From: Ruegeria sp. AD91A
GTDB lineage: Bacteria; Pseudomonadota; Alphaproteobacteria; Rhodobacterales; Rhodobacteraceae
NCBI RefSeq assembly: GCF_003443535.1
Contig: NZ_CP031946.1
Span: 682,001-746,000, forward strand
Direction of reading: 5' to 3'
Length of the DNA: 64,000 nt
Shown: in pieces, positions 27,683 through 36,456 of the stretch
Layout: each line of letters begins with the position of its first letter
Position numbering within the stretch: the first letter of the stretch is position 1
Translations under genes and position numbers: made by a program
Notes under the pieces: generated by a model
What the model saw: only the letters and a program-made list of their open reading frames with translations
The model's database searches: none
What the model was told of the DNA's origin: nothing

Positions 27683-28117
27683 TTAGGACTCCGGCTCACA
27701 CCCCTTGAGCGCCAAGACACGCTCGGATGCGATGTCTGCTCCGGTCTGTATGGTCTGAGCGATCAGAACCTCTGGCGTGTCTGCAAGTTCAGTGAACCGC
27801 TCCTGCGTAGATTGCAGCTTTTGTTCAACAGCGTTTAGGCGGCGCAATGTCGCCTGGATGTTTTGCGCGGTTTGACTGTCTGTGATCTGGTTCTCCATCA
27901 TCAGCGTCGCCAATTCACCGCGCAACGCGGAAAGTTCGCCCCGAATGCCCTTCGCCTCATCCCGAATAGGGGCAAGAACCTGTACGGTCTCTGAGAACTC
28001 TGCCGAGACGCTTTCGACTTTCGAAGCCAGCTTCCAGCCCAAAAACAGGCACAGGGCCACAAGTATCAAAGTTGCATTTAGCAGAGCAAGCGCCAGATCT
28101 TTTAGTGTTTTGGCCAT
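27683..28117 (-). CDS. Small membrane-anchored coiled-coil protein, unknown function
   Basis: A 144-residue protein with one N-terminal membrane helix (about 12-31, ALLNATLILVALCLFLGW) and a helical, heptad-rich remainder (about 33-130, VESVSAEFSETV, GELSALRGELATLM, LNAVEQKLQSTQERF). The topology suggests a membrane-tethered coiled coil on the periplasmic side. I do not recognise the family. The start has AAGGAG at good spacing. It is divergent from lpdA with a 213-base gap that contains the candidate lpd operator, so that site could affect both genes. Confidence 0.7.
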   Translation of the reverse strand: MAKTLKDLALALLNATLILVALCLFLGWKLASKVESVSAEFSETVQVLAPIRDEAKGIRGELSALRGELATLMMENQITDSQTAQNIQATLRRLNAVEQKLQSTQERFTELADTPEVLIAQTIQTGADIASERVLALKGCEPES

Positions 28118-28282
28118 GGTAAACTCCTTGATTTCAATGTGTTCACAAATGTCCGAGCGGCGTCGGCGTTTCTGTTCTAGCCATAGCTTTGGCCGGGGTA
28201 TAGGCTGAAATCCGCATATTCAGGTATGGTTTACCCTGCGTCGCATTTGTCGCGGGAACGCTTGTTGATGCGTTTCTGAAAA

Positions 28283-28300
28283 TAGTTTAATGGTAAACTA
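28283..28300. promoter_or_regulatory. Candidate pdh/lpd operator (inverted repeat)
   Basis: TAGTTTAATGGTAAACTA has perfect 7-base arms and a 4-base centre and ends 30 bases before the lpdA start. It matches the pdhA site at 12491-12510 in both arms and in spacing, with a different centre. Confidence 0.75.
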
Positions 28301-28330
28301 AATTTTCATCACCTGCGCCGAGAGGAACAC

Positions 28331-29725
28331 ATGGCTGCACAATCCTATGATCTGATCGTAATCGGGGCTGGCCCCGGTGGCTATGTCGCCGCCATCCGTG
28401 CGGCCCAGCTTGGTCTGAAAACCGTCGTGATCGAGCGCGAGCACCTTGGTGGCATCTGCCTGAACTGGGGGTGCATTCCCACCAAGGCATTGCTGCGGTC
28501 CTCCGAAGTGTTCCATCTGATGGAACGCGCCAAGGATTTCGGATTGAAAGCCGACAAGATCGGTTACGATCTGGACGCGGTCGTCAAAAGATCCCGTGGC
28601 GTTGCCGGGCAGCTTTCGGGCGGCATCGGCCATCTGCTGAAGAAGAACAAGGTCGCCGTGGTGATGGGTGAGGCGACGATCACCGCAAAAGGCAGGGTCA
28701 GTGTCAAGACCGACAAGGGCACCGAAGAACTGACGGCCAAGAACATCGTTCTCGCAACCGGCGCACGGGCCCGCGAACTGCCCGGTCTCGAGGCTGACGG
28801 CGATCTGGTGTGGACCTACAAGCACGCGCTGCAACCGCCCCGGATGCCCAAGAAATTGCTGGTCATCGGCTCGGGCGCGATCGGCATCGAGTTTGCGAGC
28901 TTCTACAACACGTTGGGGGCTGACACGACTGTGGTCGAAGTAATGGACCGCGTGTTGCCTGTGGAAGATGCGGAAATCAGTGCATTGGCCAAGAAAGCCT
29001 TCACCAAACAGGGCATGACCATCATGGAAAAAGCCATGGTCAAGCAGCTGGATCGTGGCAAAGGCAAGGTGACCGCTCATATCGAGGTCAAGGGCATGGT
29101 TGAGAAGCACGAGTTCGACACCGTGATTTCCGCTGTTGGGATTGTAGGAAATGTCGATAACCTCGGGCTGGAAGCTCTGGGCGTAAAGATTGATCGCACA
29201 CATGTGGTGACGGATGAATATTGCCGCACAGGTGTCGACGGCCTTTATGCGATTGGGGACATCGCGGGCGCGCCCTGGCTTGCACATAAAGCCAGTCACG
29301 AAGGCGTCATGGTCGCCGATCTGATCGCAGGCCAGCATGCACACCCGGTCAAACCCGAAAGCATCGCGGGATGTACCTATTGCCAGCCTCAGGTGGCCTC
29401 GGTCGGATATACCGAAGCAAAAGCCAAAGAGCTGGGATATGACATCAAAGTTGGTCGTTTTCCCTTCGTCGGCAATGGCAAGGCCATTGCTCTGGGTGAA
29501 CCGGAAGGCCTGATCAAAACCGTGTTCGACGCCAAAACAGGTGAACTTCTGGGGGCGCATATGATCGGCGCAGAAGTCACTGAACTGATTCAGGGCTATG
29601 TGGTGGGTCGGCAGTTGGAGACGACCGAAGAAGACCTGATGAACACGGTCTTCCCGCACCCGACTCTGTCAGAAATGATGCACGAAAGCGTACTGGATGC
29701 GTATGGCCGCGTGATCCATATGTAA
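28331..29725 (+). CDS. lpdA: Dihydrolipoyl dehydrogenase (E3)
   Basis: A 464-residue flavoprotein disulfide reductase that reoxidises dihydrolipoyl groups with NAD. The FAD-binding GAGPGG is at 12-17, the redox pair is Cys43 and Cys48 in GGICLNWGCIPTKAL, the NAD-binding GSGAIG lies near 178, the second FAD motif is LYAIGDIAGAPWLAHKA, and the C-terminal active-site HPHPTLSE is near 439. Sharing the upstream inverted repeat with pdhA suggests it is the E3 of the pyruvate complex at 8770-12464 despite lying 16 kb away. It is transcribed alone. Confidence 0.97.
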   Translation: MAAQSYDLIVIGAGPGGYVAAIRAAQLGLKTVVIEREHLGGICLNWGCIPTKALLRSSEVFHLMERAKDFGLKADKIGYDLDAVVKRSRGVAGQLSGGIGHLLKKNKVAVVMGEATITAKGRVSVKTDKGTEELTAKNIVLATGARARELPGLEADGDLVWTYKHALQPPRMPKKLLVIGSGAIGIEFASFYNTLGADTTVVEVMDRVLPVEDAEISALAKKAFTKQGMTIMEKAMVKQLDRGKGKVTAHIEVKGMVEKHEFDTVISAVGIVGNVDNLGLEALGVKIDRTHVVTDEYCRTGVDGLYAIGDIAGAPWLAHKASHEGVMVADLIAGQHAHPVKPESIAGCTYCQPQVASVGYTEAKAKELGYDIKVGRFPFVGNGKAIALGEPEGLIKTVFDAKTGELLGAHMIGAEVTELIQGYVVGRQLETTEEDLMNTVFPHPTLSEMMHESVLDAYGRVIHM

Positions 29726-29751
29726 GGTCGTGCGCACGTTCCGGTCAGGCA

Positions 29752-29869
29752 GGGGGCTCTGCCCCCGCCTTGCTGCGCGCGGCTCCCCCGGGATATTTTG
29801 GGCCAGATGAAGCAGAGGTCTTTTATTCATCTGGCTGCAAGTATCCCGGAGCGCGAGGCAGAGCCTCGC
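29752..29869. repeat. Palindromic intergenic repeat element / bidirectional terminator
   Basis: Between the convergent lpdA and M20 genes are three nested or adjacent dyads: GGGGGC-TCT-GCCCCC near 29753-29767; a long inverted repeat with arms CCGGGATA (29788) plus CCAGATGAA (29803) matched by TTCATCTGG (29826) plus TATCCCGG (29842); and GCGAGGC-AGA-GCCTCGC (29853-29869). Sequence of the type cccgggatattttgggcca is familiar from intergenic repeats in Roseobacter genomes; copy number here is unverified. Confidence 0.65.
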
Positions 29870-29878
29870 TGAAAGCCG

Positions 29879-31264
29879 TTACCTGTTCAAAGCATCCAGA
29901 ATTCGGGCCCAGGAACGGATGCCCTTGTGGAAGCTTTTGACGTCATATTTCTCATTCGGTGAATGGATGGCGTCGTCCTCGTTGGCATAACCGACCAGCA
30001 TCGAATCGAGCCCCAGAACAGTGTTGAAGTACCCGACGACTGGGATCGAGCCGCCCATGCCGGTAAACACCGCTTCGCGGTCCCATTCGTCCGACAGTGC
30101 TTTGCGGGCGGCTTCGAATTCCGGACGATCGATATTCATGACCGAAGCGGGCGAACCTTCCAGATCGTTGTCCCAGACAACTTTTGCATCCGGGGACAGG
30201 CGGTCCTCGACATGTTTGCGGATCTTGGTGCGCAAAGCGTCCGGATCCATGTCGCCGACCAGACGGCACGTGATTTTACAATGTGCTTCCGAAGGGATTA
30301 CGGTTTTTGAACCAGCGCCATTGTACCCGCCCCACAGCCCGTTCACTTCAAGTGTCGGGCGCGCCCATTGTTGCTCTAGCGTTGAATAGGCTTTTTCGCC
30401 GTGCGGTTGGGTATATCCGACCGAGTTCAGGTAATCCGCTTCGTCGAAGCCGCAGTTTTGCCACTGACGCAGCTGGTCCTGAGGCACTTCATGAACGCCT
30501 TCATAGAAACCATCGACCGCGACACGCCCGGTTTCGTCATCATAGAATGAGGCAACGATTTTCGACAGTTCGCGCAGCGGATTCAGGCCCGGGCCACCGT
30601 AATGGCCGGAGTGCAGATCGATGCGGGGTCCGATGATGGTGAACTCGTCCTTCAGCATGCCGCGCAGTTGTGAGGCAATCGACGGAACACCTCGCGATAC
30701 CATGGATGTATCGCAGACCAGCGCCAGATCCGCTTTGAGTTCGGCCGCGTTGTCTTCGAGGAAGGGGACCAGCGAGGGTGAGCCGGATTCTTCTTCGCCC
30801 TCAAAGAAAAAGGTGATGCGGCAGGGCAGGGATCCGTGCACCGCTTTCCATGCGCGGCAGGCTTCGACGAATGTCATCAACTGACCTTTGTCGTCCGACG
30901 CCCCGCGCCCGCGGATGACAGGGCCATGCTCGGTGTCTTCGATGGCGGGATCAAACGGATCGCGTGTCCAAAGGTTCAGCGGATCGACGGGTTGCACGTC
31001 ATAATGGCCGTAAAACAGGATGTGAGGTACATCCGGGTCCTCTCCCACATGGCCTACGACCATCGGGTGCCCAGGGGTTTCCCGTTTTTCTGCTGCGATT
31101 CCGATACTGTTCAGGTCGGCAACCAGCCAGTCGGCTGCACGGCTGACGTCGGCCTTGTAAGCGGGATCGGTCGAGATCGAGGGGATGCGCAGCAGCTCCA
31201 TCAGGCGGTCGATCGATGTTTGCAGATCTTCGTCAATCCGGTTCAGCACGGTGTCTAGCGACAT
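29879..31264 (-). CDS. M20 family dipeptidase
   Basis: A 461-residue M20 zinc peptidase. The metal-binding and catalytic segments are YGHYDVQPVDP (first His and Asp), GRGASDDKGQ, FFEGEEESGSPSL (Glu-Glu) and the C-terminal HSPNEKYDVKSF-like IHSPNEKYD. A lid/dimerisation domain lies in the middle with LHSGHYGG. The protein resembles cytosolic non-specific dipeptidases. The start at 31264 has AGGAGA upstream; the open frame continues to 31504 but lacks coding character. It is divergent from hemA and convergent with lpdA. Confidence 0.92.
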   Translation of the reverse strand: MSLDTVLNRIDEDLQTSIDRLMELLRIPSISTDPAYKADVSRAADWLVADLNSIGIAAEKRETPGHPMVVGHVGEDPDVPHILFYGHYDVQPVDPLNLWTRDPFDPAIEDTEHGPVIRGRGASDDKGQLMTFVEACRAWKAVHGSLPCRITFFFEGEEESGSPSLVPFLEDNAAELKADLALVCDTSMVSRGVPSIASQLRGMLKDEFTIIGPRIDLHSGHYGGPGLNPLRELSKIVASFYDDETGRVAVDGFYEGVHEVPQDQLRQWQNCGFDEADYLNSVGYTQPHGEKAYSTLEQQWARPTLEVNGLWGGYNGAGSKTVIPSEAHCKITCRLVGDMDPDALRTKIRKHVEDRLSPDAKVVWDNDLEGSPASVMNIDRPEFEAARKALSDEWDREAVFTGMGGSIPVVGYFNTVLGLDSMLVGYANEDDAIHSPNEKYDVKSFHKGIRSWARILDALNR

Positions 31265-31587
31265 GGGGATCTCCTGCTTGTCTGTGTTCGGGCGAACCCT
31301 AGCAGCGTTGACAGCGCCGTCCAGAGCGGTTGATCTGAATTCTGCACGCAAGACAGAACCGCGAATGATGCAGCGCGGCTGCGTCGTTTCCACGCGTCCG
31401 ATGGCCGGAACTATACTTGCCGTGAGGATTGCAAGCTTATATTTGATGCAAATCAAAGTTGGGTTCACCTGTTCGGCTGTAACCAGCTGAATAAAGGAAC
31501 ACAAAGCTGCGGAAACAGGTTAAGCTGTGAGATGTGGCAGACTAATTGCCCAAGGGAAACCGGAAACGGGCATTCAAGGAGGGTCCG
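31265..31587. other. Long intergenic region between the M20 gene and hemA
   Basis: 323 bases without a gene between two divergent starts. It holds the FNR-type box at 31443-31456 and the hemA ribosome binding site (AAGGAGGG, 31576-31583). Nothing else recognisable was found. Confidence 0.7.
31443..31456. promoter_or_regulatory. FNR/FnrL-type box upstream of hemA
   Basis: TTGATGCAAATCAA matches the FNR consensus TTGAT-N4-ATCAA exactly, and the symmetry extends one base each side. It is centred about 138 bases before the hemA TTG start. FnrL control of hemA is established in Rhodobacter sphaeroides; here it is inferred from the site. Confidence 0.8.
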
Positions 31588-32811
31588 TTGGACTATACTG
31601 CTCAGCTCGATTCAGCGATTGCCAGGCTGCATGAAGAAGGACGTTACCGGACCTTTATCGATATCGAACGTCGCAACGGACATTTCCCCCACGCGGTGCG
31701 CACACGCTCGGACGGGTCGCAGCAGAACATCACCGTGTGGTGCGGCAATGACTATCTGGGCATGGGCCAGCACCCCGTTGTACTGAATGCCATGCACGAG
31801 GCGGTCGATGCGGCTGGTGCGGGCTCGGGCGGCACGCGAAATATCTCGGGCACCACGGTTTATCACAAAAAGCTCGAGGCCGAACTGGCCGATCTGCATG
31901 GCAAGGAAGCCGCGCTGTTGTTTACCAGCGCGTATATTGCCAATGACGCCACCCTCAGCACGCTGCCCAAGCTGTTCCCGGGGCTGATCATCTATTCTGA
32001 CGCGCTGAACCATGCTTCAATGATTGAAGGGGTGCGCCGAAACGGGGGCGCCAAGCGCATCTTCCGTCATAACGACGTGGCGCATCTGCGCGAATTGCTT
32101 GAGGCGGACGATCCTGCCGCGCCCAAGCTGATCGCCTTCGAGTCGGTCTATTCCATGGATGGCGATTTTGGGCCGATCGAAGAAATTTGCGATTTGGCCG
32201 ATGAATTCGGCGCGCTGACCTATATCGACGAAGTGCACGCCGTGGGCATGTATGGCCCGCGCGGTGGCGGCGTGACCGAGCGGGATCGCCTGGCGCATAG
32301 GATCGACATCATCAATGGCACTCTGGCCAAGGCCTATGGCGTCATGGGGGGCTATATCGCGGCCAGTACCAAGATGTGCGATGCCGTGCGGTCTTATGCA
32401 CCGGGCTTTATCTTCACGACATCGTTGCCGCCTGCCGTTGCCGCGGGGGCTGCTGCATCCGTTGCTTACCTGAAAACCGCGTCTGAGTTGCGCGAGCAAC
32501 ACCAGACCCAGGCGAAGATCCTCAAGCTGCGGCTGAAGGGGATGGGCCTGCCGCTGATCGATCACGGCAGCCACATCGTGCCCGTGATCGTCGGCAACCC
32601 TGTGCACACCAAAAAGCTCAGCGACATGCTGCTGGACGATTATGGCATCTACGTGCAACCGATCAATTTCCCGACCGTCCCGCGCGGAACCGAGCGTCTG
32701 CGTTTTACCCCGTCTCCGGTGCACGGACCTGACGAAATGAACCGTCTGGTGCAGGCGATGGACGAACTTTGGTCACATTGTGCGCTAAATCGCGCCGAAC
32801 TTGCCGGATAA
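31588..32811 (+). CDS. hemA: 5-aminolevulinate synthase
   Basis: A 407-residue PLP enzyme that condenses glycine and succinyl-CoA to 5-aminolevulinate, the first step of haem (and, where present, bacteriochlorophyll) synthesis. I choose the TTG at 31588 because AAGGAGGG precedes it and the product then begins [23 protein letters not shown], as in Rhodobacter HemA; an upstream in-frame start at 31546 is weaker. Key segments are [33 protein letters not shown] and [13 protein letters not shown] with the PLP lysine. A consensus FNR box lies in its upstream region. Confidence 0.97.
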   Translation: MDYTAQLDSAIARLHEEGRYRTFIDIERRNGHFPHAVRTRSDGSQQNITVWCGNDYLGMGQHPVVLNAMHEAVDAAGAGSGGTRNISGTTVYHKKLEAELADLHGKEAALLFTSAYIANDATLSTLPKLFPGLIIYSDALNHASMIEGVRRNGGAKRIFRHNDVAHLRELLEADDPAAPKLIAFESVYSMDGDFGPIEEICDLADEFGALTYIDEVHAVGMYGPRGGGVTERDRLAHRIDIINGTLAKAYGVMGGYIAASTKMCDAVRSYAPGFIFTTSLPPAVAAGAAASVAYLKTASELREQHQTQAKILKLRLKGMGLPLIDHGSHIVPVIVGNPVHTKKLSDMLLDDYGIYVQPINFPTVPRGTERLRFTPSPVHGPDEMNRLVQAMDELWSHCALNRAELAG

Positions 32812-32846
32812 CCTAACGCCAAAGTGTGCAACGAGTTTGCCGCGTG

Positions 32847-32862
32847 TTAAGCTTACGTTAAC
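32847..32862. promoter_or_regulatory. Candidate CtrA box upstream of the RodZ-like gene
   Basis: TTAAGCTTACGTTAAC fits the CtrA pattern TTAA-N7-TTAAC and ends 21 bases before the GTG start of the RodZ-like gene. CtrA control is inference. Confidence 0.45.
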
Positions 32863-32883
32863 AAAACGAGTAGACGAATCATT

Positions 32884-34146
32884 GTGGGGATGATTCGCCA
32901 CTTACGCGAAATACGCGACAGGCAGAATGGGGCAGCAGGGATGATTGGGCGCAGATCTCAGCGCGATTCCGAAGAGGACGTAGATGTCAGACCAAAAGGG
33001 TTTGATGACTATGAGATTCGCCTAGGCGACAAGATGCGCGGTGAACGCGCTACGATGGGCAAATCCCTTCTGGATGTTCAGCGCGAGTTGCGGATCAAAG
33101 CCAACTATATCGCTGCAATTGAAAACGCCGACCCCGATGCGTTTGATACACCCGGCTTTATCGCCGGGTATGTGCGTTCCTACGCACGCTATCTGGGCAT
33201 GAACCCCGATGAGACCTTTGCGTCTTTCTGCCAGGAAAGCGGATTCGAGGTCGCGCATGGCATGTCCGCCGAAGCCTCGGTGGTGCGGAAGCCTTCAGGT
33301 GCTCTGCCCGCACGCGGCCCAATGGGGCGTGACCCGTTCATCTCTCCCAACACGCCTTTTATTCCGGGCAAGGAGCCTCTGGTCAGCCAGATCGAACCCC
33401 GTGCCATTGGTTCGTCACTGGTATTGCTGGCGGTGATTGGTGGCATCGGCTATGGCGGCTGGGCTGTTCTGAACAGAATTCAGCAAGTACAGGTCAGCCC
33501 GGTTGAACAAGCTCCGGTGGTTTTGTCTGATCTGGATCCGCTGGATGCGGCGCGCAGCAACGCGTCAGATGATGCTGCACAGGTGGCAAGTGCCGAAGCA
33601 TTGGACCGTCTCTATCGTCCGCAGGCACTGGATGTCCCGGTGCTGGTTGCGCGGGATGCTCCGATCTCTACGCTTGATCCGCGCGAGGTTGGAACTTTCC
33701 GCCCGCCCGAATTGCCGCAGTTCGAAGTGGCCGAACTGCACACAGTTGAAAAACCTGCCCTGCCGCAAGTGGTCGAACAGATCGACACCACGCTCAAGAT
33801 CGTGGCTGTTGATCCGGCATGGATGCGCGTGACAGCTGCGGATGGAAGCGTCATTTTCGAAGGCACACTGGGTACCGTTGAGCAGGGCAGTGTGTTCGAA
33901 GTGCCCCTGACCGAAGAACCACCGTCATTGCGTGCCGGCGCATCCGGATCAGTTTATTTTTCGATGAACGGTAAGCACTACGGCCCGGCGGGTGCTCCGG
34001 GCACTGTCGCCAAGGGTGTCGTTCTGTCGAAAGACGCCGTGACCGAGGCCTATGCCGTCGCCGATCTTGAGGCGGAACAGAACAGCGCGCTCAAGCAACT
34101 GGTGGCGGAACTGCAAACCGAGGCGACAGAAACGCCCGCCGAGTGA
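32884..34146 (+). CDS. RodZ-like helix-turn-helix membrane protein (DUF4115)
   Basis: A 420-residue protein with a RodZ-type layout. A cytoplasmic helix-turn-helix domain spans about 48-115 (DKMRGERATMGKSLLDVQREL, YIAAIENADPDAFDTPGFIAGYVRSYARYLG). One membrane helix is at about 176-200 (SSLVLLAVIGGIGYGGWAVL) and a periplasmic DUF4115 domain at about 295-375. RodZ links MreB to the cell-wall machinery; this role is inferred from architecture. The start may be GTG 32884 (used), ATG 32890 or ATG 32941. It lies between hemA and ispG, and a candidate CtrA box sits just upstream. Confidence 0.8.
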   Translation: MGMIRHLREIRDRQNGAAGMIGRRSQRDSEEDVDVRPKGFDDYEIRLGDKMRGERATMGKSLLDVQRELRIKANYIAAIENADPDAFDTPGFIAGYVRSYARYLGMNPDETFASFCQESGFEVAHGMSAEASVVRKPSGALPARGPMGRDPFISPNTPFIPGKEPLVSQIEPRAIGSSLVLLAVIGGIGYGGWAVLNRIQQVQVSPVEQAPVVLSDLDPLDAARSNASDDAAQVASAEALDRLYRPQALDVPVLVARDAPISTLDPREVGTFRPPELPQFEVAELHTVEKPALPQVVEQIDTTLKIVAVDPAWMRVTAADGSVIFEGTLGTVEQGSVFEVPLTEEPPSLRAGASGSVYFSMNGKHYGPAGAPGTVAKGVVLSKDAVTEAYAVADLEAEQNSALKQLVAELQTEATETPAE

Positions 34147-34217
34147 TCTAGCCATTGCGGTAACTCGGTTGCCGAACTATCTACAGTCGCAACTCAGGCA
34201 GACGCGGATCCGTCCTT

Positions 34218-35339
34218 ATGTCCCTCAATCACGTACGCCCCTGGCGCGACATCTACCGTCGTAAATCCCGTCAAATAATGGTCGGTAACGTCCCCGTTGG
34301 TGGCGATGCGCCTATTGCCGTTCAGACCATGACCAACACGCTGACGACCGATGTGGCGGCGACCGTGGCGCAGGTGCAGGCGGCGGCTGAGGCCGGTGCA
34401 GATATCGTGCGTGTCTCGGTTCCTGATGAGGCGTCGTCCAAAGCGCTGAAAGAGATTGTCCGGGAAAGCCCCGTGCCCATCGTGGCAGACATTCATTTCC
34501 ACTATCGGCGCGGCATCGAAGCCGCCGAAGCGGGCGCTGCCTGTCTGCGCATCAATCCCGGCAACATCGGTGACGAAACCCGCGTGAAAGAAGTCATCCA
34601 GGCTGCGCGCGACCACAACTGTTCAATCCGGATCGGCGTGAATGCAGGAAGTCTGGAAAAGCACCTGCTTGAGAAATATGGCGAGCCGTGCCCCGAGGCG
34701 ATGGTCGAGAGCGGGCTGGAACATATCCGCATCCTTCAGGACAATGATTTTCACGAGTTCAAGATCAGCGTAAAAGCCAGCGACGTGTTTCTGTCCGCCG
34801 CGGCCTATCAAGGTATTGCCGAGGCGACGGACGCCCCCATCCACCTAGGCATTACCGAAGCGGGTGGGCTGGTCAGCGGTACGATCAAATCGGCCATCGG
34901 CCTTGGCAACCTGCTGTGGATGGGGATCGGCGACACGATCCGCGTCAGCCTGTCTGCTGATCCGGTGGAAGAGGTGAAGGTTGGGTTTGAAATCCTCAAA
35001 TCTCTTGGCCTGCGCCATCGGGGCGTCAATATCATCTCATGCCCGTCCTGCGCGCGACAGGGTTTTGATGTCATCAAAACCGTCGAGGCGCTGGAACATC
35101 GCCTTGAACACATCAAGACGCCGATGTCCCTTTCGATCATCGGCTGCGTGGTCAATGGCCCGGGCGAAGCGCTGATGACGGATGTCGGTTTCACCGGCGG
35201 TGGAGCAGGATCCGGTATGGTTTACCTTGCCGGAAAAGCCAGCCACAAGTTGTCAAACGAGCAGATGATCGATCACATCGTGGAGCAGGTCGAAAAGAAA
35301 GCGGCTGAACTGGATGCTGCGGCCGAGGCGGCAGAGTAG
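34218..35339 (+). CDS. ispG: 4-hydroxy-3-methylbut-2-enyl diphosphate synthase
   Basis: A 373-residue IspG (GcpE), the iron-sulfur enzyme of the MEP isoprenoid pathway that converts MEcPP to HMBPP. The N-terminal TIM barrel shows [17 protein letters not shown] and [10 protein letters not shown]. The C-terminal cluster-binding cysteines are in [13 protein letters not shown] and [13 protein letters not shown], completing the usual three ligands. Length is normal for the short bacterial form. Its 72-base gap after the RodZ-like gene allows one transcript, an arrangement common in proteobacteria (rodZ-ispG). Confidence 0.97.
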   Translation: MSLNHVRPWRDIYRRKSRQIMVGNVPVGGDAPIAVQTMTNTLTTDVAATVAQVQAAAEAGADIVRVSVPDEASSKALKEIVRESPVPIVADIHFHYRRGIEAAEAGAACLRINPGNIGDETRVKEVIQAARDHNCSIRIGVNAGSLEKHLLEKYGEPCPEAMVESGLEHIRILQDNDFHEFKISVKASDVFLSAAAYQGIAEATDAPIHLGITEAGGLVSGTIKSAIGLGNLLWMGIGDTIRVSLSADPVEEVKVGFEILKSLGLRHRGVNIISCPSCARQGFDVIKTVEALEHRLEHIKTPMSLSIIGCVVNGPGEALMTDVGFTGGGAGSGMVYLAGKASHKLSNEQMIDHIVEQVEKKAAELDAAAEAAE

Positions 35340-35361
35340 TCTATCTATCTATTCAGCAATG

Positions 35362-36432
35362 CTATGAGGTGGGCATTTGTTGCGTGGCGCAATGGATGCC
35401 GCCGCCAAGTTCTCCCAGCACATCAACGTTAAGTGTTACGACTTCTCGTCCGGGATAGTGACTTGCAAGCGTTTCTGATGCGATCTGGTCTGTTTCCGCG
35501 TCTCCGAACCGGGCCGCAATCACGCCGCCGTTGCAGACGTAGTAATTGGCGTAAGCGGCGACGAAGTCCAGGTTCTTGACGCGGCGGTAATGTGGTTCGG
35601 GTATCACGTCCATGTCCATGCCCGCTGCAACCAGACGATCATGGGTGTCCAACGCGGCCATGTGGAAAGGATCATGATTGTCCGGTCTATCCGGCAAGTT
35701 GATGATGCCGCGACCGGGGCCGGTAAAGCGGGCGAGACTGTCTATATGATAATCGGTGATATCTTCGCCCCAGACACCTTCGGACCAGATCATTCGCTTG
35801 GCCCCATAGGCCGCCAACAACCGTGCTTCGATCTCGTCGCGAGCGAGGCCGGGATTGCGGTTGTCATTCACCCACGAGCTTTCATGCGCCATAAGTGCCC
35901 CATGCCCATCCTGTTCGACACCACCTGCTTCGCCGATCAGTCCGGTCGGCTGCAGGGGCAGTCCCAGCCTTTCGGCCACTCTGTCGGCAATTCTCGCATC
36001 ATGTGCGTGAACCTGCTTTCGCCCCCAACCATTGAACTGGATCTGTTTGACCGCAAGCTCGCCACGGTTGTTGATCGCGAACACCGGGCCTGCGTCCCGG
36101 CACCACAGATCTTCGGTCGGGACATCCCAAATCTCGATCGCCGCAGAAAGCTGTTTGCTGATATCTGCGTGGTATTCTGATCCGGCAAGCATTATGACGG
36201 GCTCAAAAGCAGAGATCGTGTTTGCGATTTCGGCAATGGTCCTCTGCACCATCTTCAGAAAAACGGGGTCGGGATGGACAGTGCGGCTGACCGGCCATTG
36301 CATGAAAGTACGATCATGCCGGGCTTCTTCGGCCGGGACGTAGAAGCCAGTCGCGGGCTGCGCAATAGACTGGCCAGAGAAACATGTGATGCCCAACGCT
36401 CCTCCGGCCATAAGAAATCCTCGCCGCTTCAT
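35362..36432 (-). CDS. Agmatine deiminase-family protein with Tat-type signal
   Basis: A 356-residue member of the agmatine deiminase (PAD/porphyromonas-type) family, which hydrolyses agmatine to N-carbamoylputrescine. Visible family residues are EDLWCRDAGPVF near 105, GGVEQDGHG near 170, DYHIDSLARF near 227 and the catalytic Cys348 in GGGIHCATQQ. Uncommonly, the N-terminus reads MKRRGFLMAGGALGITCF, a twin-arginine signal, followed by AQPA as a cleavage site, so the enzyme is probably exported; most family members are cytosolic. It is convergent with ispG and is followed downstream on the same strand by nothing close. Confidence 0.85.
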   Translation of the reverse strand: MKRRGFLMAGGALGITCFSGQSIAQPATGFYVPAEEARHDRTFMQWPVSRTVHPDPVFLKMVQRTIAEIANTISAFEPVIMLAGSEYHADISKQLSAAIEIWDVPTEDLWCRDAGPVFAINNRGELAVKQIQFNGWGRKQVHAHDARIADRVAERLGLPLQPTGLIGEAGGVEQDGHGALMAHESSWVNDNRNPGLARDEIEARLLAAYGAKRMIWSEGVWGEDITDYHIDSLARFTGPGRGIINLPDRPDNHDPFHMAALDTHDRLVAAGMDMDVIPEPHYRRVKNLDFVAAYANYYVCNGGVIAARFGDAETDQIASETLASHYPGREVVTLNVDVLGELGGGIHCATQQMPTS

Positions 36433-36456
36433 GGCAGGCCGCCGACCAACCCTGCT

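Noticed and set aside
28298..29659. Long minus-strand frame opposite lpdA
   Set aside because: Antisense shadow of a high-GC gene; the lpdA frame has every family motif.
35340..35351. (TCTA)3 short tandem repeat after ispG
   Set aside because: Only three units, outside any gene and in a short convergent gap; no sign of phase variation.
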